A stretch of 7,280 bases of DNA from an uncultured Acidimicrobium sp. (lineage in GTDB: Bacteria; Actinomycetota; Acidimicrobiia; Acidimicrobiales; Ilumatobacteraceae): the NCBI GenBank assembly GCA_903853285.1, contig CAINTF010000092.1:1-7280 (forward strand), in the 5' to 3' direction. This document shows positions 1 through 6,459 of this stretch, piece by piece. Within the stretch, counting starts at the first letter, position 1, and the number at the start of each line of letters is the position of its first letter. The notes below the pieces were generated by a model. It had not been told where the DNA came from. It did no database searches and worked only from the letters and a program-made list of their open reading frames with translations. Position numbers and translations under genes: made by a program.

Positions 1-2
1 AA

Positions 3-737
3 TTCATAGCGCTTGTCTTGCTCGCAATCGTCATTACTTTTGGAAATACGCCGATAATGAGTGCACATGATTGGTGGTGGAGTGGTTTTGCGGGAGGCGG
101 CGGAGCAATTGCGTTAATCGCTTTTTACCAAGCAATGTCACTTGGTTCCATGACCGTTGTTGCTCCTATTTCGGCAATCGTCGGCATGTGTAGTCCAGTT
201 GTTGTTGGACTCATCCAAGGTGAGCGTCCAGCGCACATCGCATACTTCGGAATGGCTCTCGCAGCGCTTGCGGTAGCACTTGTAGGAGATGTCCTCGATC
301 ACCACGATCTTCCCACCCCATTGCGTTCAATTGTTTACGCGTTTATTTCTGGTCTTGGGTTTGGAGTGATTTTTGTCTGTCTCGCTCAGACTTCTGACAA
401 TGCGGGCTTGTGGCCGCTTCTTGGTCAGCGAATGGTGAGTGTTCCTACCGTTGCACTCGTTGCATACTTCAGTACGGGACGCATCCATGTTGCACGAAGC
501 GTTCTTCCCCTTGCTGCGCTGTCCGGATTACTCGACACAACTGCAAATGGTTTGTACTTATTGGCCATTCATGGCGGATTACTTTCGCTTGTTGGCGTGA
601 TCACAGCGCTCTACCCCGTTTCTACCGTTGGTCTCGCGGTCACACTCGACAAAGAAAAATTGCACAAGAGTCAAATCATCGGACTCGTACTGGCAGCAAT
701 CTCGCTGTCCATGGTTGGCTACGCGTCGAATAGTTGA
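3..737 (+). CDS. EamA/DMT-family membrane transporter, 5'-truncated by window edge
   Basis: The frame is open from the window's left edge to the TGA at 735-737, giving 244 residues; the true start lies upstream. EamA (drug/metabolite transporter) proteins normally have about 290 residues and ten helices in two five-helix repeats. The visible part is almost entirely hydrophobic and can be divided into about nine membrane segments, beginning inside what would be helix 2. Helix-like stretches include IALIAFYQAM, the SMTVVAPISAIVG segment, GMALAALAVALVG, the YAFISGLGFGVIF segment, the VLPLAALSGLLD segment, GVITALYPV and a final IIGLVLAAISLSMVG. The APISAIV and ITALYPVSTV segments with following charged residues (GER, DKEKLHKSQIIG) resemble the ends of the two EamA repeats, where E-x-x-x-x-x-x-x-x-G motifs are usual. 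It is a plasma-membrane protein and its substrate cannot be deduced. It is convergent with the tRNA-Pro unit. The family call is fairly sure and the role is unknown. Confidence 0.8.
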   Translation, partial: FIALVLLAIVITFGNTPIMSAHDWWWSGFAGGGGAIALIAFYQAMSLGSMTVVAPISAIVGMCSPVVVGLIQGERPAHIAYFGMALAALAVALVGDVLDHHDLPTPLRSIVYAFISGLGFGVIFVCLAQTSDNAGLWPLLGQRMVSVPTVALVAYFSTGRIHVARSVLPLAALSGLLDTTANGLYLLAIHGGLLSLVGVITALYPVSTVGLAVTLDKEKLHKSQIIGLVLAAISLSMVGYASNS

Positions 738-769
738 ACACGATCGTTGCGCCGGAGACAATTACTGAG

Positions 770-844
770 TCGGGCTGGCGGGATTTGAACCCGCGACCTC
801 TTGTCCCCCAGACAAGCACGCTAACCAAGCTGCGCTACAGCCCG
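770..844 (-). tRNA. tRNA-Pro (anticodon GGG)
   Basis: Read on the minus strand, this folds into a complete cloverleaf. The 7-bp acceptor CGGGCTG pairs with CAGCCCG. The D stem is GCGC/GCGT, and the anticodon stem CTTGT/ACAAG encloses the seven-base loop CTGGGGG. The T arm is GCGGG-TTCAAAT-CCCGC. The anticodon GGG lies at 807-809 and reads proline CCC (and CCU by wobble). The C1-G72 end pair and A73 discriminator (position 770) are the identity features of bacterial tRNA-Pro, which supports the assignment. The following bases on the minus strand are CTC, so the CCA tail is not encoded and must be added by nucleotidyltransferase. The gene lies 17 bases after the stop of the small zinc-ribbon gene on the same strand and may be cotranscribed with it or use its own promoter. 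I see no hairpin with a T-run downstream. Confidence 0.97.
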
Positions 845-858
845 CATCTCGACTATTT

Positions 859-864
859 ACCCTA
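859..864 (-). promoter_or_regulatory. Possible -10 box for tRNA-Pro
   Basis: The minus strand reads TAGGGT here, a TANNNT match about 14 bases before the mature tRNA 5' end, so a transcript would begin roughly 7-8 bases before the tRNA. It overlaps the TAG stop of the zinc-ribbon gene. A poor -35-like TTGGAG lies at 889-884, but the spacing of 19 is long. This is weak; readthrough from der is equally possible. Confidence 0.25.
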
Positions 865-1113
865 GCGAAAGAGATCTATAACTCTCCAAGACAAATACAT
901 GATCAAAGCGCCGACAAGTAGTTTGAAATGCCACGGCACCGATACATCTTCTTCGCCCGAACTCTGAGCAAGTTTTTTCAGATTAATCGTTTTTGCAGTG
1001 AGTTGACCATTGATAGTTATATCGGCAATCGGCTTTAAACATTTGGGACACGAACCATCGGACAACATAGCGCTCGGCGCCAAATACTTTGCGCAATCTT
1101 CACACCAAGGCAT
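862..1113 (-). CDS. Small zinc-ribbon protein with C-terminal membrane anchor
   Basis: This is an 83-residue protein with no function that I can name. The start is the ATG at 1113-1111. The frame is open further upstream, but that extension would run into der and is not needed. The N-terminus has two CxxC pairs, Cys4/Cys7 (MPWCEDC) and Cys22/Cys25 (SCPKC), a typical zinc-ribbon arrangement. A polar middle follows, then a single predicted membrane helix at about residues 61-80 (FKLLVGALIMYLSW), ending in Arg. The zinc domain would probably lie on the cytoplasmic side, because there is no signal peptide. The start is 4 bases after the der stop, so translation is likely coupled to der; only a weak AGAG lies upstream. 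Similar short proteins starting MPWCEDC are, to my recollection, found in actinobacterial genomes, but I cannot check how often they adjoin der. A role tied to GTPase or ribosome assembly would be pure guesswork from position. Confidence 0.78.
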   Translation of the reverse strand: MPWCEDCAKYLAPSAMLSDGSCPKCLKPIADITINGQLTAKTINLKKLAQSSGEEDVSVPWHFKLLVGALIMYLSWRVIDLFR

Positions 1114-1117
1114 GCGT

Positions 1118-2437
1118 TTACTCTGAGCGTTTGCGAACACGCATCTTGATCGGAGTTGAACCAAATTCAAACTTCTCTCGGATACATCGTTCGAGATAAC
1201 GAAGATACGGCGCTGGCAATTCGCGATTCACAAACAAAGTAAATGTTGGCGGATCAGTTGCACCTTGGAGTGCATACAGAACACGTGCACCGCTGCCAGC
1301 CGGCTGCTTTTGTTGCGCCTCGGCCATCACTTTGTTTACGTCCCGCGTAGGAACACGCTTGTGATAGTGAACGATGCATTCTTGCAAAATTGGCAGAAGT
1401 CTGTGAACACCTTTACCGGTGAGTGCTGAAACTTTGAGTACTGGAGCGTCGCCAATGAAGTACAGCTTGCGAGTCATTTCATTGTCAATATGCTCTCGAC
1501 CCTCGGCGTCGAGCGTCTCCCACTTGTTCAGAATCACGATCACTGGACATCCAGCGGCATCAATACGTTCTGCAAGTCTTTGATCCTGGCTTGTAATACC
1601 GTCATGTGCATCAATAACCAAGAGCGCAACGTCTGATTCATCGACGGCACGAAGTGCGCGAACGAATGAGTAATACTCGGCCGATTCATCCACTTTGCTC
1701 TTGCGACGCATTCCGGCAGTATCAACAAACACCATCGGTCCATCTTCGGTATCAACCTGCGTATCGATTGCATCGCGGGTTGTTCCTGGCATGTCGTGCG
1801 TGATCGAACGATCCTCGCCTACCAACCTGTTGAAGAGTGTGCTCTTGCCAACATTCGGACGACCAACTATTGACACGCGCGGGATTCCAGGCGCACGAAT
1901 TGCGTCACCAAGTTCTGGTTCTGGCTCAAGATCAAGTGCCTCAACTCGTTCGAGAATCGCGTCGAGCAAGTCACCAGACTTGCGGCCGTGCAACGCCGAA
2001 ACCGCAATTGGCTCGCCAAATCCAAGAGACAAAAAGTCCCAACGATCTGATTCGCGTCGCTCAGAGTCAATTTTGTTGGAAACCACGAGCACGGGACGGT
2101 CTACCTTGCGCAGCCATTGCGCGATGAGTTCATCGTCGTGGGTGACCCCGACCCAAGTATCGACAACGAAAAGCACGAGATCTGCAGCTCGTGCTGCCTC
2201 TTCTACTTGACGACTGACTTTGGTATCAAGCTCTGAGCCACCAGGCATCCAACCGCCAGTGTCAACAACACTAAATTTCTTGCCAATCCATTCGACATCG
2301 CGCTCGAAACGATCGCGCGTTATACCCGGCTGGTCTTCAACAATTGCTACTTGAGCGCCCAAAAACCTATTGAACAGCGTGCTCTTACCCACATTGGGTC
2401 GTCCGACGATTACAACGGTAGGCAATCGATCAGTCAC
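1118..2437 (-). CDS. der: Ribosome-assembly GTPase Der (EngA)
   Basis: Der is an essential GTPase with two consecutive G domains that helps mature the 50S ribosomal subunit in the cytoplasm. All landmarks are present in 439 residues, the normal bacterial length. G domain 1 has GRPNVGKS at 12-19, DTGG at 59-62, NKID at 121-124 and SAL at 147-149. An acidic linker (EPEPE, about 171-175) leads to G domain 2, with GRPNVGKS at 192-199, DTAG at 239-242, NKWE at 304-307 and SAL at 337-339. The KH-like C-terminal domain spans about 350-439 and ends in a basic tail (KMRVRKR). The start is GTG at 2437-2435. It places the protein start right before the first G domain and lies six bases after a TAGAAT box, consistent with a leaderless mRNA; there is no Shine-Dalgarno sequence. 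It is divergent from ispH and followed after 4 bases by the zinc-ribbon gene. No residue is missing and identification is secure. Confidence 0.97.
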   Translation of the reverse strand: MTDRLPTVVIVGRPNVGKSTLFNRFLGAQVAIVEDQPGITRDRFERDVEWIGKKFSVVDTGGWMPGGSELDTKVSRQVEEAARAADLVLFVVDTWVGVTHDDELIAQWLRKVDRPVLVVSNKIDSERRESDRWDFLSLGFGEPIAVSALHGRKSGDLLDAILERVEALDLEPEPELGDAIRAPGIPRVSIVGRPNVGKSTLFNRLVGEDRSITHDMPGTTRDAIDTQVDTEDGPMVFVDTAGMRRKSKVDESAEYYSFVRALRAVDESDVALLVIDAHDGITSQDQRLAERIDAAGCPVIVILNKWETLDAEGREHIDNEMTRKLYFIGDAPVLKVSALTGKGVHRLLPILQECIVHYHKRVPTRDVNKVMAEAQQKQPAGSGARVLYALQGATDPPTFTLFVNRELPAPYLRYLERCIREKFEFGSTPIKMRVRKRSE

Positions 2438-2443
2438 AGATGC

Positions 2444-2449
2444 ATTCTA
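2444..2449 (-). promoter_or_regulatory. der -10 box, leaderless geometry
   Basis: The minus strand reads TAGAAT, then the six bases GCATCT, then the GTG start of der. TANNNT is the actinobacterial housekeeping sigma -10 consensus. This spacing puts transcription initiation at or one base from the start codon, so the mRNA would lack a 5' leader. No good -35 hexamer is visible at 17-18 bases further upstream. Confidence 0.65.
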
Positions 2450-2478
2450 CAAGCGGTTTACGTGAGAACGATGAGCAC

Positions 2479-2484
2479 TAAAGT
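2479..2484 (+). promoter_or_regulatory. ispH -10 box, leaderless geometry
   Basis: TAAAGT is followed by the six bases GAAGTC and the GTG at 2491, the same arrangement as at der on the opposite strand. It supports 2491 as the ispH start over the in-frame GTGs at 2497 and 2506. The two -10 boxes are separated by only 29 bases (2450-2478), so their -35 regions must overlap and the two polymerases could interfere with each other. Confidence 0.65.
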
Positions 2485-2490
2485 GAAGTC

Positions 2491-3555
2491 GTGACAGTGA
2501 GCAACGATGTGATCAATCAATCGCATGTCGATCGCGTCCTACTCGCTGCCCCCCGTGGCTTCTGCGCTGGTGTCGAGATGGCCATCAAAGCTCTTTCCTG
2601 GATGGTTCGCACGTTTCCCGCTCCTGTGTATTGCTTTCATGAAATCGTGCACAACAAGTCTGTCGTGGATCGTTTTATTGCACAGGGCGTGATCTTTGTT
2701 GATGATATTGACGCAATTCCGGCCGGAAGCCCAATCATGTTGTCCGCTCACGGCTCCGCACCAGAAGTAGTCGCAAATGCTGTAGCTCGAGGAGGTTACG
2801 TAGTTGATTCAGTTTGTCCGTTGGTCACCAAAGTGCACCACGAACTCCGAGTGCGTTCAAATAAGGGATACAAAATTATTTATATCGGACATGAAGGCCA
2901 CGAAGAGGCAGTTGGAACTATGGCTGTAGCTCCACATGCCACAACTCGTGTTGAAAAGATCGATGATGTTGCCGCACTACCCGACACAAACGAGCCGCTC
3001 GCACTACTTGCTCAGACAACTTTGTCTCATCGAGATTGGCAAGAAGTAGCGCAGGCTGTCAAAGTACGTTTTCCTCAGGTATGGCAACCAGGAAAAAGTG
3101 ACCTCTGCTTCGCTACTACCAATAGACAAACCGCACTGATGCAAATCGTTCAAGATTGTGATGCCGTGATAATTATCGGTTCGTCAAATTCTTCAAACAC
3201 ACTTGCATTGGAAAAACTTGCACGTTCAATGAATTGCAAAACCGTTCTACGCATCAACTCTGCAGATGAGATCCCTGACAATATTTCGGGCACTGTTGGA
3301 GTAACCGCCGGTGCATCTGCGCCCGAAGAACTCGTAATGGCTGTAGTGAACCGCCTTGCACCACGCTTAGGGGTTGAGGAGGTCAGACTCACAACCGAAG
3401 ACGAGTATTTCCCGCCACCACGCAACATTCGCCAACTGCAGCATGCAATCGAACAGGCTTCCACTGTCATGATCGGCGGAAATTTCTTAAGTGGTCAACA
3501 CCTAGATGACCGCTCAGTAAGCGCAAGTACCGTTTTGCAAAAACTTACAAATTAG
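2491..3555 (+). CDS. ispH: 4-hydroxy-3-methylbut-2-enyl diphosphate reductase (IspH/LytB)
   Basis: IspH is the last enzyme of the methylerythritol phosphate pathway. It uses a [4Fe-4S] cluster to reduce HMBPP to IPP and DMAPP in the cytoplasm. The three cluster cysteines are present: Cys25 in PRGFCAGV, Cys109 in CPLVTKVH and Cys206 in CFATTNRQ. Substrate-pocket residues are also in place: His54 (EIVHN), His87 (SAHGS), His137 and Glu139 (GHEGHEE), the QTT at 175-177, SSNSSN at 231-236 and Ser276 (TAGAS). The protein has 354 residues, longer than the roughly 316 of the E. coli enzyme. The excess is a short N-terminal lead of about 13 residues and a C-terminal tail of about 40 residues after YFPPPRNIR (306-313). 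The GTG start is chosen because of the -10 box six bases upstream; no Shine-Dalgarno sequence is seen. It converges on the acyl-CoA dehydrogenase gene with 17 bases between the stops. Identification is secure. Confidence 0.97.
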   Translation: MTVSNDVINQSHVDRVLLAAPRGFCAGVEMAIKALSWMVRTFPAPVYCFHEIVHNKSVVDRFIAQGVIFVDDIDAIPAGSPIMLSAHGSAPEVVANAVARGGYVVDSVCPLVTKVHHELRVRSNKGYKIIYIGHEGHEEAVGTMAVAPHATTRVEKIDDVAALPDTNEPLALLAQTTLSHRDWQEVAQAVKVRFPQVWQPGKSDLCFATTNRQTALMQIVQDCDAVIIIGSSNSSNTLALEKLARSMNCKTVLRINSADEIPDNISGTVGVTAGASAPEELVMAVVNRLAPRLGVEEVRLTTEDEYFPPPRNIRQLQHAIEQASTVMIGGNFLSGQHLDDRSVSASTVLQKLTN

Positions 3556-3572
3556 TTTCGCGGCACTTTGTA

Positions 3573-4778
3573 TTAATTACGGGGTACTTTGCTCCAGGCA
3601 ATCTCGCGATCAACGCGAACGTCTCCCGGAAGTCCGAGCATTCGCTCACCAAGAATGTTTTTCATAACTTCGCTTGTCCCACCTTCAATACTGTTGGCGC
3701 GAGCACGCAAGAATGCCTTAGGCACAGAGTCAAAGCTCATTGCTGTTTCCGGCCGAACCATTGCATAACTTCCGTACAACATGCCGTGCGCACCCATCAG
3801 TTCAATACAGAACTCATAAGTCTGCTTGTTGAGATCAGCACTGGCCATTTTGCCAATTGAACCCTCTGGTCCAGGAACTCCGAGTTTTCGATTCTGTCCC
3901 GCTCGAATGTTGGTGAGTCGAAGCACTTCTGCCCTAATCCACAATTGGGTTAACTTGTCGCGAGTTGCTGCGTCTCGCTCCTCGACTGGCATCTTTTCCC
4001 AAATCTTCATTGCTTCGCGGATCGGACCAGACGCCCTTGGTGGAATCGCACCACCAATTGCCACTCGCTCATTCATCAATGTCGTCAAACTCACACGCCA
4101 TCCATCTCCTGGACCACCAAGTGTCTCCGCTACTGGCACTCGCACATCGGTGAAATAGACCTCGTTGAATTCAGCTTCGCCGGTCATTTGCCGTAATGGT
4201 CGAACTTCAACTCCAGGAGCTTGCATATCAACGATTACTGCCGTCATTCCAGCATGCTTCACTGCATCTGGATCTGTGCGCACAACGAGTAGACCCCACT
4301 TCGAGAGATGAGCCAAAGTTGTCCATACCTTTTGACCATTGACCAGCCATTCATCTCCGTCTTTGATTGCCTTCGCTGAGAGTCCAGCAAAGTCAGAGCC
4401 GGATCCTGGTTCGGAAAACAACTGACACCAAATCTCTTCACCGGTAAACAATGGTCGCAAATATTTCTTGCATTGTTCTGGTGTTCCCCACTCGACAACG
4501 GTTGGTCCACACATTCCATAACCAATCGGATTTCGCGCATAAGCATTCGGGCCACCAGCTGCGGACAATCTCTCACTCACAATTTTCTGGTGCTTAGGCG
4601 ACAAGCCGAGGCCACCTGAGCCAACAGGAAAGTGCACCCACGCAAGACCACGGTCGAACTGCTCACCCAAAAACACAACCGGCTTAGTTTTGCTCGGCGG
4701 AAATGCATCAAGTAACTCAGTGATCGCCTCGTTAATTACTTGTTCATCCCGTGTTGTTTGCATCTGCTCTGTCGACAT
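3573..4778 (-). CDS. Acyl-CoA dehydrogenase (FadE-like)
   Basis: This is an FAD-dependent acyl-CoA dehydrogenase, which oxidises an acyl-CoA to the 2-enoyl-CoA in the first step of beta-oxidation and passes electrons to ETF. The 401 residues show the usual order: an N-terminal helical domain (about 1-115), a beta-barrel with QLFSEPGSGSDFAGL (119-133), VNGQKVWTT (146-154) and FNEVYFTDVRVP (204-215), and a C-terminal four-helix domain. The terminal motif is SIEGGTSEVMKNILGER at 363-379, followed by LGLPGD. In the classic MCAD motif IYEGTS the catalytic Glu is third; here the order is IEGGTS, so that position is Gly and Glu is one residue earlier. This is the pattern I associate with many actinobacterial FadE proteins, so I do not call it inactive. 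The start is the ATG at 4778-4776, backed by a strong purine-rich SD. It is divergent from the acyl-CoA ligase, its likely pathway partner. Chain length or substrate is unknown. Confidence 0.92.
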   Translation of the reverse strand: MSTEQMQTTRDEQVINEAITELLDAFPPSKTKPVVFLGEQFDRGLAWVHFPVGSGGLGLSPKHQKIVSERLSAAGGPNAYARNPIGYGMCGPTVVEWGTPEQCKKYLRPLFTGEEIWCQLFSEPGSGSDFAGLSAKAIKDGDEWLVNGQKVWTTLAHLSKWGLLVVRTDPDAVKHAGMTAVIVDMQAPGVEVRPLRQMTGEAEFNEVYFTDVRVPVAETLGGPGDGWRVSLTTLMNERVAIGGAIPPRASGPIREAMKIWEKMPVEERDAATRDKLTQLWIRAEVLRLTNIRAGQNRKLGVPGPEGSIGKMASADLNKQTYEFCIELMGAHGMLYGSYAMVRPETAMSFDSVPKAFLRARANSIEGGTSEVMKNILGERMLGLPGDVRVDREIAWSKVPRN

Positions 4779-4781
4779 TCG

Positions 4782-4790
4782 CTCCCCTTT
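4782..4790 (-). promoter_or_regulatory. Shine-Dalgarno sequence of the acyl-CoA dehydrogenase
   Basis: The minus strand reads AAAGGGGAG, ending three bases before the ATG at 4778. It is the only clear ribosome-binding site in the window and decides in favour of this ATG over the in-frame TTG at 4802, which has none. Confidence 0.7.
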
Positions 4791-4801
4791 TGTCAAAAAC
4801 A

Positions 4802-4807
4802 AATCTA
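4802..4807 (-). promoter_or_regulatory. Possible -10 box of the acyl-CoA dehydrogenase
   Basis: The minus strand reads TAGATT, a TANNNT match. Initiation would be near 4795, giving a leader of about 17 bases that contains the Shine-Dalgarno sequence. No clear -35 hexamer is seen; the -35 position (about 4825-4830) touches the inverted repeat at 4830-4848. Confidence 0.4.
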
Positions 4808-4829
4808 GTAACCCCCGAGACTTTACGCT

Positions 4830-4848
4830 GTATCGGTCCTGCCGATAC
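4830..4848. promoter_or_regulatory. Perfect 19-bp inverted repeat, candidate operator
   Basis: GTATCGG-TCCTG-CCGATAC has perfect 7-base arms around a 5-base centre. It sits in the middle of the divergent region between the acyl-CoA dehydrogenase and acyl-CoA ligase genes, next to or overlapping the dehydrogenase -35 region and about 36 bases before the ligase -10 box. Size and symmetry suit a dimeric regulator such as a TetR- or GntR-type protein, the kinds that usually control fatty-acid catabolic genes, but no regulator gene is present in the window. A hairpin in RNA is less likely because it lies upstream of both proposed transcription starts. Confidence 0.45.
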
Positions 4849-4864
4849 CCGACTAGAAATTGCT

Positions 4865-4874
4865 TGATGCATCA
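4865..4874. promoter_or_regulatory. 10-bp palindrome at the ligase -35 region
   Basis: TGATGCATCA is a perfect palindrome overlapping a -35-like TTGATG (4864-4869) upstream of the ligase -10 box. It could be a second small protein-binding site. A perfect 10-bp palindrome can easily occur by chance, so support is thin. Confidence 0.2.
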
Positions 4875-4884
4875 GAATTTGGGC

Positions 4885-4890
4885 TAACTT
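4885..4890 (+). promoter_or_regulatory. Acyl-CoA ligase -10 box, leaderless geometry
   Basis: TAACTT is followed by six bases (TTGCCT) and the ATG at 4897. A -35-like TTGATG lies at 4864-4869 with a short 15-base spacer. The spacing argues for a leaderless transcript and for ATG 4897 rather than the in-frame TTG at 4891. Confidence 0.6.
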
Positions 4891-4896
4891 TTGCCT

Positions 4897-6450
4897 ATGT
4901 TTCCAGGACAGATTGCAGCCTTGACTCCAGATAAGCCGGCCGTCATCATGGCTTCAACGTCACAAGTTATTACCTACAAAGAACTGGATGTGGCGGCCAA
5001 CCGACTCAGCCAATTACTTTTCCAACACGGTTTACTTCCCGGTGACCACATCGCTATCTGTCTCGAGAATCACCCTCGCTACTTCGAAATCATTTGGGGT
5101 TGTCACTATGCGGGACTGATCTACACGGCATGCTCCAGTCGCCTCACATCTGATGAGCTGTCATACATCATCAACGATTGCAATGCGAAAGCTTTCATTA
5201 CGACTAAATACAAAGCTGACCAAGCCACCGAAATTTCAGATGTAATTCCGAATGTTGCGCTAAGGCTCATGCTGGACGGTGCGATCGATGGGTACGAAAG
5301 CTACGAAGACATCGTTGCTCAGCAGTCGCCACTGCCACTTGAAGATCGAGTGGATGGATCGGACATGCTGTATTCAAGCGGAACAACTGGTCGGCCAAAA
5401 GGTGTCGCGCTCAACCTCGGCAAACTTCCGCTCGGGTCGCCAAACGGTGTTACATCACTTGGACAATTCTTGTTTGCGATGAACGACAGCACCGTATACC
5501 TCTCACCTGCGCCCCTGTATCACGCAGCTCCACTGCGTTGGAACCTTGCAGTGCACCGCGTTGGCGGCACAACAATCATCATGGAACACTTCGATGCCGA
5601 AGAGTATTTACAACTTATTGAAAAATACCAGGTGACACATTCCCAAACTGTTCCAACGATGTTTGTTCGTCTGCTCAAACTCCCCAACGAAGTGCGTACT
5701 CGATACAACACCTCATCACTCACCCACATCTTTCATGCAGCTGCTCCCTGTCCAATCGACATCAAACAGCAGACAATTGAATGGCTTGGTCCGATTGTTC
5801 ATGAGTATTACGCGGGCAGCGAAGGTAATGGTTTTGTCTACTGCAATTCAGAGCAATGGCTTGCGCACCCAGGCACGGTCGGTCAATCTCTACAAGGAGT
5901 CATTCATATTCTCGATGACGATGGCAAGGAACTTGAAACTGGCCAGACCGGGACGATCTACTTCGAGAGTTCAGCAAAGTTCGAGTATCACAACGATCCC
6001 GAGAAGACACAAGCCTCGAAGGATTCGCTTGGACGAGGCTGGTCCACTCTCGGCGACATTGGCTACCTCGACAGTGAGCAATATCTCTATCTCACCGACC
6101 GCAAAGCATTCATGATCATTGCGGGTGGTGTCAATATCTACCCGCAGGAAGCAGAAAATATTCTGGTTTCTCACCCAGATGTTATTGACGTCGCTGTTTT
6201 TGGAATTCCGAATGATGAATTCGGTGAAGAAGTGAAGGCAGTTGTCCAGCCAACAGTGATGCCCCCGACACTCGAAGAAGCCAAAATACTCGAACGCATC
6301 CTGATCGAACACTGCAAGGCGTCACTTGCTTCTTTCAAATGTCCAAAATCTGTTGACTTTCGAACCGAACTTCCGCGGCACCCAACAGGCAAGCTCTACA
6401 AACGCCTATTGAAAGATGAGTACTGGGCTGCCGCTGGACGAAGTATTTAG
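4897..6450 (+). CDS. AMP-forming acyl-CoA synthetase (FadD-like)
   Basis: This is a member of the ANL adenylating family, which activates a carboxylic acid with ATP to the acyl-adenylate and then to the CoA thioester. In 517 residues, a normal length, the core motifs appear in order: the phosphate-binding loop YSSGTTGRPKGV at 159-170, PLYHAAP at 206-212, YYAGSEG at 304-310 (A5 region, with Ser where Thr is most usual), GDIGYLD at 386-392, the hinge DRKAFMIIAGGVNIYP at 401-416 and PTGKLYKR at 496-503. Lys499 is the expected adenylation lysine. No signal peptide or membrane helix is seen, so it is cytoplasmic. The ATG at 4897 is favoured by the TAACTT box six bases upstream and the lack of any Shine-Dalgarno sequence; a TTG two codons earlier is possible. 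It diverges from an acyl-CoA dehydrogenase, and a GDPD gene follows after 9 bases. It probably feeds beta-oxidation. The substrate cannot be read from the sequence; fatty acids, steroid side chains or aromatic acids are all possible. Confidence 0.92.
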   Translation: MFPGQIAALTPDKPAVIMASTSQVITYKELDVAANRLSQLLFQHGLLPGDHIAICLENHPRYFEIIWGCHYAGLIYTACSSRLTSDELSYIINDCNAKAFITTKYKADQATEISDVIPNVALRLMLDGAIDGYESYEDIVAQQSPLPLEDRVDGSDMLYSSGTTGRPKGVALNLGKLPLGSPNGVTSLGQFLFAMNDSTVYLSPAPLYHAAPLRWNLAVHRVGGTTIIMEHFDAEEYLQLIEKYQVTHSQTVPTMFVRLLKLPNEVRTRYNTSSLTHIFHAAAPCPIDIKQQTIEWLGPIVHEYYAGSEGNGFVYCNSEQWLAHPGTVGQSLQGVIHILDDDGKELETGQTGTIYFESSAKFEYHNDPEKTQASKDSLGRGWSTLGDIGYLDSEQYLYLTDRKAFMIIAGGVNIYPQEAENILVSHPDVIDVAVFGIPNDEFGEEVKAVVQPTVMPPTLEEAKILERILIEHCKASLASFKCPKSVDFRTELPRHPTGKLYKRLLKDEYWAAAGRSI

Positions 6451-6459
6451 AGCAACTCT

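Noticed and set aside
738..769. Possible terminator between the transporter gene and tRNA-Pro, including the palindrome ACGATCGT
   Set aside because: The palindrome is only 8 bases and no stem-loop with a T-run is present on either strand.
1114..1170. Upstream extension of the zinc-ribbon protein by 19 residues
   Set aside because: It would overlap the 3' end of der and add residues with no family resemblance; the MPWCEDC start 4 bases after der is more natural.
1695..2210. Open frame of 171 codons on the plus strand inside der
   Set aside because: It lies wholly opposite the secure der gene, is rich in Ser/Arg/Thr as expected for an antisense shadow, and shows no recognisable motif or start signal.
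3547..3571. ACAAA...TTTGT inverted repeat between the convergent ispH and acyl-CoA dehydrogenase genes
   Set aside because: Five A/T-rich base pairs around a 15-base loop without a T-run are not a credible terminator and are expected by chance.
4779..4802. TTG start eight codons upstream for the acyl-CoA dehydrogenase
   Set aside because: No ribosome-binding site precedes it, the extension would translate the Shine-Dalgarno sequence itself, and the ATG at 4778 is well supported.
4891..4896. TTG start two codons upstream for the acyl-CoA ligase
   Set aside because: The -10 box would abut it directly, leaving no room for initiation, whereas ATG 4897 has the six-base spacing seen at other genes.
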